From: Synergistales bacterium
Lineage (GTDB): Bacteria; Synergistota; Synergistia; Synergistales; Thermovirgaceae
Assembly (NCBI GenBank): GCA_018434645.1
Contig: JAHDOX010000116.1
Span: 1 to 6,041 of the forward strand
Length of the DNA stretch: 6,041 bases
Direction: 5' to 3'
This document shows positions 1 to 5,653 of this stretch, piece by piece. The translations under genes and the position numbers were made by a program. How positions within the stretch are numbered: position 1 is the stretch's first letter; each line of letters starts with the position of its first letter. The notes beneath the pieces are model-generated. The model had not been told where the DNA came from. It worked only from the letters and a program-made list of their open reading frames with translations, and ran no database searches.

Positions 1-4
1 CCAT

Positions 5-10
5 CCCTTC
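5..10 (-). promoter_or_regulatory. Possible ribosome binding site of a next gene beyond the left edge
   Basis: Minus-strand GAAGGG follows the peptidase stop by nine bases and directly abuts an ATG at 4-2. As with the peptidase gene, zero spacing makes that ATG doubtful, and a start a few bases outside the window is as likely. From recalled gene order, an S41 carboxyl-terminal protease would be a plausible next gene, but nothing here shows it. Confidence 0.25.
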
Positions 11-19
11 AGTACTTTT

Positions 20-1222
20 TCAGCGTCCCAGGTATCTCATCGGATCCCGTGCTTCTCCATTGACCCTTACCTCGAAGTGCAAATGCGGCCCCGTGGTTAC
101 CCCGGTCCTGCCCACGCTCCCGATTCTCTGCCCGACCTTGACTCCTAGCCCTTCCTGTACATGAATTCTCGAAAGATGGGCGTAGACGGTGGTGAGATCG
201 CTTCCGTGGTCTATTATGATTACCTGGCCGTAGCCTCGCAGCCATCCAGCATAGAGCACCTCTCCGGATTCGGCGGCTCTGACGGGATCCCCCTCACGGC
301 CATCTATATCTATGCCCGTATGCATGGTCTTGGTCTTGAACGTCGGGTGCACGCGCATGCCGAAAGTGCTCATTATTTCGCCTTTGACAGGCCATTGAAG
401 CTTCCCGCCTTTGTAAGTGAGTGCAGCCCTGTTACGCGCCGCCGCCAGCTGCCTTTTTCTTTCCAGAAGCTGCTTGATCTTGTTCTGCAATTCCTTTTCT
501 GCCTGCTGGAGTTCACGCATGGCGCGTGTATGGGCTTCTTTCCTCTCGGACAGGGAATCCAGCATGCTTTCCCTTTGCTTTTCTGCGGCTTTCAGCGCCC
601 TTTTTTTCTCCTCCAGGTCCGTCCTCTGTTGCTGAAGAGTCTTTTTTTGATACTCCAGCTCTGCCCTGGCAGCCTGAAGTTTTTTTGCCGACTGGGACAG
701 CTCCTTTATGATCTGCTGGTCCTGTCTTGCTATTTTCGACAGAAGATAGGAATTGGTCATGGCTTCGTGAGCATTTACAGCCGAAAACAACAGGTTGAAA
801 TTGGCCACATTGCCGTATTTATATATCGCGACAATTCTTTCCCCAAAAACGTTTTTCGTCAGCTCTATCTGCTTTTCCGTCCTGGCAATCTCTTCTTCCG
901 TCTCTTTTATCTTGAGCCGGGCATGCTCTTCCTTTAAAGAGACGAGACGAATTTGCTGCTCCAAAAGGGTGATGTTCTGGTTGATCTGCGAAATATCATT
1001 GAGTATGAATTTCTCCTTTTTTTTCGTTTGAATTACTTGCCGCTGGTGATATTCAATTTGCCTTTTTATTGTCTCCAGCCGTTTTTCCTCGCTATTTATG
1101 GTTCCCTCAAGCTGTGAGATATCGGCCGCATCAGCAAAGGGAATCCCTGCAAATAGCACCTGCAGAAGACAAATCAACAAAAAAAGCCGCCAAATCTTCC
1201 CGAATGTCCGTATCTTTGGCAA
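20..1222 (-). CDS. Secreted coiled-coil M23 (LytM) peptidase, EnvC-like FtsEX partner
   Basis: About 400 residues, starting with a signal peptide: basic KIRTFGKIWR, a hydrophobic core at 13-27 and a likely cut after ADA at residue 32. Two long charged coiled-coil stretches (about 36-125 and 165-275) flank a hinge with YKYGNVANFNLLFSA (134-148), as in EnvC and PcsB-type proteins that dock on FtsX. The C-terminal M23 domain (about 285-400) has HTGID (H301, D305), YAHLS (H349) and GPHLHFE (H380, H382), so zinc ligands and catalytic histidines all appear present. It is therefore probably an active peptidoglycan endopeptidase outside the inner membrane, unlike E. coli EnvC, whose LytM domain is degenerate. 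The start is uncertain: TTG 1222 has GGAGGA nine bases upstream, whereas ATG 1231 directly abuts that GGAGGA and would give 403 residues. Both yield a workable signal peptide. It follows ftsX after about 28 bases. Confidence 0.92.
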   Translation of the reverse strand: MPKIRTFGKIWRLFLLICLLQVLFAGIPFADAADISQLEGTINSEEKRLETIKRQIEYHQRQVIQTKKKEKFILNDISQINQNITLLEQQIRLVSLKEEHARLKIKETEEEIARTEKQIELTKNVFGERIVAIYKYGNVANFNLLFSAVNAHEAMTNSYLLSKIARQDQQIIKELSQSAKKLQAARAELEYQKKTLQQQRTDLEEKKRALKAAEKQRESMLDSLSERKEAHTRAMRELQQAEKELQNKIKQLLERKRQLAAARNRAALTYKGGKLQWPVKGEIMSTFGMRVHPTFKTKTMHTGIDIDGREGDPVRAAESGEVLYAGWLRGYGQVIIIDHGSDLTTVYAHLSRIHVQEGLGVKVGQRIGSVGRTGVTTGPHLHFEVRVNGEARDPMRYLGR

Positions 1223-1231
1223 TGAGAACAT

Positions 1232-1237
1232 TCCTCC
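1232..1237 (-). promoter_or_regulatory. Ribosome binding site of the M23 peptidase gene (decides the start)
   Basis: Minus-strand GGAGGA is the only strong Shine-Dalgarno in the ftsX-peptidase gap. It touches the ATG at 1231, leaving no room for normal initiation there, but is nine bases from the in-frame TTG at 1222. This favours TTG unless an upstream coupled ribosome re-initiates at ATG. Confidence 0.6.
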
Positions 1238-1242
1238 GCACC

Positions 1243-1259
1243 CCCCAGTTTTACTGGGG
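1243..1259 (-). promoter_or_regulatory. Perfect 7-bp hairpin centred on the ftsX stop codon
   Basis: On the minus strand the sequence reads CCCCAGT-AAA-ACTGGGG, a GC-rich seven-pair stem with a three-base loop. The left arm holds the last two ftsX codons and the T of TAA; the loop begins with the two A bases of the stop. The stem ends five bases before GGAGGA of the peptidase gene. No run of T follows, so it is not a Rho-independent terminator. A translating ribosome finishing ftsX would melt it, so a role in translational coupling is inferred, or the hairpin is incidental. Confidence 0.5.
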
Positions 1260-2138
1260 CCGTGTTGCCGCCCTGATGAATTTGGAAACAGCCAACCAAC
1301 TGCAAATCCATCCAATTGTAACCCCGCCGCCCACCAAGACAATACCCAGCCTCAAAACAAGCTCGCGGTCTTTTATCAGCGTCAAAAACGGCAACGAATG
1401 AATCAAGGCATTTATGGCATAACCATATGAAAAATAAAGAATCCCGCTCGCAAACAACGCACCTAAAACTCCAAGGGTGACTCCCTGAAGGACAAAAGGA
1501 AAAGCGACAAAGGCGGGCGTGGCGCCCACAAGGAGCATCGTCTCGATTTCGTCTTTTCTGGCATAAACGCTTATCCTTATAGTATTGAAAAGCACAAGAG
1601 AAGCCGCCGCAATGCAAATGACCAAAATAACCATAGACAAGCGGGAAACAAAAGAAGATATCTTCCCCAGACGATCCGCCAGCTCCCCTGAATACACCAC
1701 GTCGTCTACTTCCGGCATCGCTATAAGTTCCCTGGCGACAACCGTGGCGAACTCGGCCTTTTTCACCTGGACCTGCACGCTGGCGGGAAGCGGATTGTCA
1801 CCCAGTAATGTCACGGCATCAGCCTGGCTACCCAATCTTGCCTTGAGGCTTTCGAGCGCCTGCTGAGGCGTAATCGTCTCGACTGAAGCCACGCATTCCA
1901 TGGCCTGCATTTTCCCGGCCACAGTCCGCATCGATTCTTCTCCGTCCTTTACGTAAGCCTGCACAAACAGGTTGCTTTCCACTCCCGCAATCATAGCCCT
2001 GGTGTTCATGACGAAAAGGACGCTTGCACCAACGAGATAAAAAACCGCCACCGCTGTTACAAAAGTCAGGACGCTTAGACCGAGGTTTCGAGCAAGAAGA
2101 CGCCAGGTGTCGCGGAGAATATATCTAAAGATCGCCAT
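1251..2138 (-). CDS. ftsX: Cell division permease-like protein FtsX
   Basis: A 295-residue four-helix membrane protein. Predicted segments are TM1 about 21-44, a large extracytoplasmic domain about 45-165, TM2 about 167-187, TM3 about 212-238 and TM4 about 262-283. The conserved FtsX loop RKDEIETMLLVGAT (194-207) follows TM2. The external loop includes a PQQAL/LGDNPLP region (91-118) typical of FtsX. It partners with FtsE, and the external domain is where the coiled coil of the secreted hydrolase encoded next should bind. ATG 2138 is chosen because it gives the standard short basic N terminus (MAIFRYILRDTWRLLARN) and overlaps ftsE by 14 bases; GAGG lies three bases and AGGT nine bases upstream. 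The frame stays open further upstream, but that stretch lies inside ftsE. The TAA stop forms the centre of a perfect hairpin (1243-1259). Confidence 0.95.
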   Translation of the reverse strand: MAIFRYILRDTWRLLARNLGLSVLTFVTAVAVFYLVGASVLFVMNTRAMIAGVESNLFVQAYVKDGEESMRTVAGKMQAMECVASVETITPQQALESLKARLGSQADAVTLLGDNPLPASVQVQVKKAEFATVVARELIAMPEVDDVVYSGELADRLGKISSFVSRLSMVILVICIAAASLVLFNTIRISVYARKDEIETMLLVGATPAFVAFPFVLQGVTLGVLGALFASGILYFSYGYAINALIHSLPFLTLIKDRELVLRLGIVLVGGGVTIGWICSWLAVSKFIRAATRPQ

Positions 2139-2820
2139 CCGCCTCGTACCTGCCTTTCCTTTCGTCCCTGACAACGCGTCCTCTCCTGATGCCTACGACA
2201 CGTTGCCTGAATTCGTCGACTATATACTGATTATGAGTGGCCACCAGTACCGTCGTTCCCGAGGCATTGATCGAAAGGAGTATGCTCATGATATCTTCCG
2301 CCGTAGCTAGGTCAAGGTTGCCCGTTGGTTCGTCTGCGAGCAATATGCCGGGGCAGTTTACCATAGCTCTTGCGATGGCGACTCGTTGTTGCTCTCCGCC
2401 CGAAAGTTGTTCAGGGTATAGATGCCGTCTCCTCCAGAGGCCAAGCCTGTCCAGAATTTCTCCGGTCCTTTCCCGAACGAGGTTTTTCGGCATGCCTATG
2501 GCTTCCTGCACAAAGGATATGTTTTCATAGACCGTAAGGCCTTCTATCAATCTGAAATCCTGAAATACCACCCCTATGTCACGTCTGTAGTAGGCAAGGT
2601 CGATAGCACCAAGGGAACGCAAATTGCAATCACCTACTGTTATTTGCCCTTTGGTAGGGACAAGTTCACGGGTTATCAGTCTCATTAGCGTCGTTTTCCC
2701 CGATCCGGTCGGTCCTACAAGGTAAACAAAGTCGCCCTGGGGTATCGTCAGGTAGACGTCACGAAGTGCGACTATATCGGGATAAAACTGCTTGGTGACT
2801 CCCGAAATCCGGATCTCCAT
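2125..2820 (-). CDS. ftsE: Cell division ATP-binding protein FtsE
   Basis: A 231-residue ABC ATPase, normal FtsE length. All nucleotide-binding elements are present: Walker A GPTGSGKT (36-43), Q-loop Q87 in VVFQDF, signature LSGGEQQ (139-145), Walker B ILLADE (159-164) with D-loop GNLD (167-170), and switch H196. The VVFQDFRLI stretch and the PTKGQITVG region are typical of FtsE. It sits on the cytoplasmic face and couples ATP hydrolysis to conformational change in FtsX, controlling peptidoglycan hydrolysis. The ATG at 2820 shares its A with the TGA of the transketolase gene and has a near-perfect AGGAGGT (2831-2825) four bases upstream, so an upstream TTG at 2844 is not needed. The TAG stop lies 14 bases inside ftsX, the usual tight ftsEX arrangement. 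Assignment to FtsE rather than another ABC ATPase is secured by the FtsX protein next door. Confidence 0.96.
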   Translation of the reverse strand: MEIRISGVTKQFYPDIVALRDVYLTIPQGDFVYLVGPTGSGKTTLMRLITRELVPTKGQITVGDCNLRSLGAIDLAYYRRDIGVVFQDFRLIEGLTVYENISFVQEAIGMPKNLVRERTGEILDRLGLWRRRHLYPEQLSGGEQQRVAIARAMVNCPGILLADEPTGNLDLATAEDIMSILLSINASGTTVLVATHNQYIVDEFRQRVVGIRRGRVVRDERKGRYEADGDL

Positions 2821-3761
2821 CACGACCTCCTGCGTAGCGCCCAAACTTGAGCGGCGGCTCCGACGATCTCGCGGTAAGTCAAACCATAATATTCCTGTAA
2901 TTCTTTTGGACTACCGCTTTGCCCATACCTGTCGTTGATAGCTACCGACCTCATCGGCACCGGAAACCCTGTAGCCGTCAATCTTGCCACTGCCTCGGAC
3001 AGGCCTCCGATAACATTGTGTTCTTCTGCCACAACACAACAACCCGTCCTGCGGAGGGACGAAAGAATGAGCTGTTCAGGAAGGGGCTTTATGCTGTAGC
3101 AGTCAATTATTTCGGCATTTATACCCTGTTTCTCGAGGATCTCTGCGGCCTTGATCGCCTCATTAACCATTATGCCACAGGTACAGAAGGTTACTCCGTC
3201 ACCCTCCTTGAGCATCCGTCCACCTCCTGCCTCGAAATCCCTTTCGCTATTTTCATACACCTCTGGGACAGGTTCACGCCCAAGCCGCAAATAGACCGGA
3301 CCTTCTATCTCGGCCGAAAGAAAGGTAAGTTCCCTTGCCGCCACAGCGTCGGCCGCTACAAGGACATTCATGTTCGGGAGGCTCCTCATGAGAGCTATAT
3401 CCTCCGTCGCCTGGTGTGTAATGCCATCCTCTCCGACGGTAATGCCCCCGTGAGTCCCCACCAGTTTGACATTCAGGCCCGGCATGGCAACTGTAGTCCT
3501 GATCTGGTCGAAGGCCCTGGTCACGAGAAAAGCCGCGAAAGAGCAGGCGAAAGGGACTTTGCCGCACAAGGCCATCCCCGATGCGGACTGCACCAGGTCC
3601 TGTTCGGAAACTCCGACGTTGAAGAACCTGTCGCCGAACTGCCCGGAAAACGCCGAAGCCCTGGTCGAGGAGGCAAGGTCGGCATCCAGTACCACTATGT
3701 CTTCACGGAGCGAACCCAGCTTCAACAGGGCTTCACCGAAGGCGTCACGGGTACTTTTCAT
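2820..3761 (-). CDS. Transketolase, C-terminal (pyrimidine-binding) subunit
   Basis: A 313-residue partner of the preceding subunit. It carries the pyrimidine-binding domain with the cofactor-activating glutamate in GVSEQD (E53), the aromatic pair in CSFAAF (F75, F78) that packs on the aminopyrimidine, and H104...GEDGITHQ (110-117). In the latter, D112 and H116 correspond to substrate residues of full-length transketolases, with the same eight-residue spacing from H104 to D112. The C-terminal transketolase domain follows from about residue 185, including IDCYSIKPL and VVAEEHNVIGGL. The start is taken at ATG 3761, giving the typical MKSTRDAFGEAL beginning. A GTG at 3773 would add MVNP and remains possible. 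No clean Shine-Dalgarno precedes either, so expression probably depends on coupling to the N-subunit gene, whose stop lies inside this gene. The stop codon shares one base with the ftsE start (TGATG). Thiamine diphosphate sits at the interface of the two subunits in this family, so neither gene should work alone. Confidence 0.92.
   Translation of the reverse strand: MKSTRDAFGEALLKLGSLREDIVVLDADLASSTRASAFSGQFGDRFFNVGVSEQDLVQSASGMALCGKVPFACSFAAFLVTRAFDQIRTTVAMPGLNVKLVGTHGGITVGEDGITHQATEDIALMRSLPNMNVLVAADAVAARELTFLSAEIEGPVYLRLGREPVPEVYENSERDFEAGGGRMLKEGDGVTFCTCGIMVNEAIKAAEILEKQGINAEIIDCYSIKPLPEQLILSSLRRTGCCVVAEEHNVIGGLSEAVARLTATGFPVPMRSVAINDRYGQSGSPKELQEYYGLTYREIVGAAAQVWALRRRS
2825..2831 (-). 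promoter_or_regulatory. Ribosome binding site of ftsE
   Basis: Minus-strand AGGAGGT sits four bases before ATG 2820, inside the last codons of the transketolase C subunit. It is the strongest Shine-Dalgarno in the window and fixes the ftsE start at the TGATG overlap. It should allow efficient initiation independent of the weak signal used by the preceding gene. Confidence 0.85.
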
Positions 3762-4623
3762 AGGGTTCACCACTCTCTGTTTCTTCTGCGTAATCCTCGG
3801 ACATGTTTTCCAACTCCCCCAGGGCTTCCTCCATGCTATGTCTTCCCAAAGGTTCGGCGGGGCGTCTCCTGAATTTTTCAGCGATGGTTACACCTTTACC
3901 GGGTTTGGTTACCGCAAGAATCACTGTAGGGGTCCTGTCATTTGAAAGCGCGTCATTCATGGCTTTTTCAATACTTTCCATTTCGTGGCCATCACATTTC
4001 ACCGTGGCCCAGCCGAAAGCCTCGAATTTAGCCGCAACGGGCTCGATGCCTTTTATCTTCGAAACGGAGCCTTCCATCTGGACTCCATTCAAGTCGACTA
4101 TAGCTACAAGATTGCCGAGCCTCCAATGGGAGGCGGTCATTGCTGATTCCCAGACTGACCCTTCCTGGAGTTCCCCGTCACCAAGGATCGCGAAGACTCT
4201 GGAATTTTTCGAGTCAAGTCTAAGGGCAAGAGCCATTCCGCCGGCTATACCCAACCCCATGCCCAAAGACCCGCTGGGTGCGTCTACTCCCGGGGTTCTC
4301 GGGTATTCAGGGTGTCCCTGCAGCATAGAACCCAGACGTCGGTAATTCCAGAGTTCGTCCCTGTCGAAAAAGCCCCGGTTTGCAAGTACTGCATACAAAG
4401 CCGCACAACTATGGCCCTTGCTCAACACAAGGCGGTCACGGTCGGACCACAGGGGTTGCTCAGGACGGATTCTCATCTTTTCCCAGTACAGGTAAACCAG
4501 AATATCCACCACAGACAGGGAAGACACAAGATGGCCTGCTTTCGCGACTCCAATCATGCGGACTATGTCCTTTCGGACAGTCAGCGTCGTCTTTTCAAGA
4601 GTTTTTTTCCGTTCAGCATTCAT
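3745..4623 (-). CDS. Transketolase, N-terminal (thiamine-diphosphate binding) subunit
   Basis: A 292-residue protein matching the N-terminal third of transketolase, expected to pair with the next gene product to move two-carbon ketol units between sugar phosphates in the cytoplasm. The thiamine-diphosphate/metal motif runs from GDG (148-150) to N179, within GDGELQEG and the following DLNG. Family histidines appear at H31, H71 (SKGHS) and H104 (GHPE), with the PSGSLGMGL block at 116-124. Two motifs deviate: the usual GHPGG-like start is GHLVSS (30-35), and the region where many split N subunits carry WHG reads PLGRH (258-262). Substrate preference may therefore differ from the pentose-phosphate enzyme, which is inference. 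The ATG at 4623 lies four bases after the csaB stop, with AAGGAG 11 bases upstream inside csaB. The 3' end overlaps the C-subunit gene by 17 bases. A 1-deoxyxylulose-5-phosphate synthase is excluded by the split, short layout. Confidence 0.92.
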   Translation of the reverse strand: MNAERKKTLEKTTLTVRKDIVRMIGVAKAGHLVSSLSVVDILVYLYWEKMRIRPEQPLWSDRDRLVLSKGHSCAALYAVLANRGFFDRDELWNYRRLGSMLQGHPEYPRTPGVDAPSGSLGMGLGIAGGMALALRLDSKNSRVFAILGDGELQEGSVWESAMTASHWRLGNLVAIVDLNGVQMEGSVSKIKGIEPVAAKFEAFGWATVKCDGHEMESIEKAMNDALSNDRTPTVILAVTKPGKGVTIAEKFRRRPAEPLGRHSMEEALGELENMSEDYAEETESGEPYEKYP

Positions 4624-4627
4624 GGCT

Positions 4628-5653
4628 TCACTTGCTCCTTCCCGGGAAAACCTTTTCGAGGGTATCTCGCATTGTTACAGTCAATGCTTCACGGGTTTCT
4701 GCAAGTCGCCCAGGCAGGTCGTCATCGCAGGCTTCCAATGCAGGCAACATGCCGAACCCGCTCCATTGAGGAAGGTGCCATTCATTTGCGAAGGAGGAGA
4801 CTTTCGGATCATATGGTACGGCAACACAGCTATGCCCCATCATAACGGAGAGGACGCAGAAATGAAGTCGCATTCCGAAAGCAGCTGAAGCATCGGCCCA
4901 CACTTTATACGCACCGTTGCTGGATGTTATTAGCCTGATCTCTTTAAAGCGTATGATACCTTTTCGCTGCAAATCAGTCATGCATCGCTCGTCTTCAGGC
5001 GAAAGCGCCACCCCGATAATTTTTTCGCCTGAACGCGAGGCGTATTCCTGGACGGCCGCGGCCGTCTTTTCAGGGAGGTCGTTCTTCCAGGGTCTGACGT
5101 TAAGCAGGATGCTTCCACCCCTCCGAGAACGCCCGGTTTCATCGGAAAGGGCGAAAGCCGGGTCTGGAGCTAGTCCGGTATCAAGGCCTTTTTTCAACAG
5201 CCATTCAACCGAAAGCCTGTCGCGCACCACCCGAACCCTGCAGCGACGAAACGCATCAAAGGCAAGGTACTCCGCAAGCCGTCTTTTAAGGGGACCTATC
5301 GACTGTCCGAAAGCCCAGGGGATGCAGCCGGCTTTTTCCGCCATTCTAATGGTACCCCAGTAATAAAAACACGAACGCAAACTGGTAGAATCCTGAAAAA
5401 GGCCCCCGCCACCCAACAGGAAGGACTTCGTTTTTTTTAAGCTTTTCCAGACTGCTATTGGGTCATTCCGGTCCACTGCACCGGTATTTAATTTTCTTTC
5501 CGTTTCTTCTGGAGTTTTCGACAGAACCAGAATTTCCCGGCGCTCGATGCCTTCTTTTTCCAGGAGCTTTACAATCCCTTCAACCAAAAGCTCGTCGCCG
5601 AGATTCCCATATCCGTAGTATCCACAGATGGCGACGAGAAAATCCTTTTTCAC
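4628..5653 (-). CDS. csaB: Polysaccharide pyruvyl transferase CsaB
   Basis: Predicted 341-residue cytoplasmic enzyme that transfers pyruvate from phosphoenolpyruvate to a sugar of a secondary cell-wall polymer, forming the ketal recognised by SLH domains. Visible family features are the N-terminal GYYGYGNLGDE motif (residues 11-21), GGGGLFQD (81-88), FGQSIGP (115-121), and the C-terminal GMRLH (260-264) followed by PYDPK (280-284). This is the usual glycosyltransferase-like layout and length for CsaB. The GTG start at 5653 is chosen because the Rossmann-like strand begins there, GGGGGAGG lies 11 bases upstream, and the start overlaps the upstream TGA. An in-frame ATG at 5701 would add 16 residues and overlap the neighbour by 52 bases, but has no ribosome binding site. 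The long open frame further upstream is read-through of the DUF5693 region. The gene ends four bases before the transketolase start. Presence of csaB implies SLH-domain surface or outer-membrane proteins elsewhere in the genome. Confidence 0.93.
   Translation of the reverse strand: MKKDFLVAICGYYGYGNLGDELLVEGIVKLLEKEGIERREILVLSKTPEETERKLNTGAVDRNDPIAVWKSLKKTKSFLLGGGGLFQDSTSLRSCFYYWGTIRMAEKAGCIPWAFGQSIGPLKRRLAEYLAFDAFRRCRVRVVRDRLSVEWLLKKGLDTGLAPDPAFALSDETGRSRRGGSILLNVRPWKNDLPEKTAAAVQEYASRSGEKIIGVALSPEDERCMTDLQRKGIIRFKEIRLITSSNGAYKVWADASAAFGMRLHFCVLSVMMGHSCVAVPYDPKVSSFANEWHLPQWSGFGMLPALEACDDDLPGRLAETREALTVTMRDTLEKVFPGRSK
4635..4640 (-). promoter_or_regulatory. Ribosome binding site of the transketolase N subunit
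   Basis: Minus-strand AAGGAG lies 11 bases before ATG 4623, within the final codons of csaB. Spacing is a little long but within the normal range. Confidence 0.65.
5051..5066. repeat. Perfect 16-bp palindrome inside csaB
   Basis: GACGGCCGCGGCCGTC is its own reverse complement. It falls on codons for T-A-A-A-V in csaB (GCC GCG GCC at its core). On the plus strand it is followed by TTTT and flanked by CCTG and CAGG, which extends a possible stem-loop. It could be a chance result of GC-rich alanine codons. Confidence 0.5.

Noticed and set aside
161..937. 258-codon open frame on the plus strand
   Set aside because: It lies wholly antisense to the M23 peptidase gene, and its translation has no recognisable domain, being rich in F, L and C as expected from reading coiled-coil codons backwards.
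1017..1024. Run of eight A on the coding strand of the M23 gene, forming an A-AAA-AAG slippery heptamer
   Set aside because: A -1 shift there reaches a stop after about six codons, there is no obvious downstream pseudoknot or upstream stimulatory site, and the in-frame KKKEK codons explain the run.
1243..1259. The ftsX-stop hairpin as a Rho-independent terminator
   Set aside because: No T-tract follows the stem on either strand, and the next gene's ribosome binding site comes five bases later.
2919..3872. 317-codon open frame on the plus strand
   Set aside because: It is antisense to the two transketolase genes, and the translation shows no motif or domain; the real genes on the other strand have intact catalytic residues.
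4312..4888. Several overlapping plus-strand open frames of 110-177 codons
   Set aside because: They are shadows of the transketolase N-subunit and csaB genes, with no conserved protein features.
5431..5438. Run of eight A on the coding strand of csaB
   Set aside because: It is explained by the LKKT codons. Slippage is possible, but the gene is intact and nothing suggests a programmed event or phase variation.
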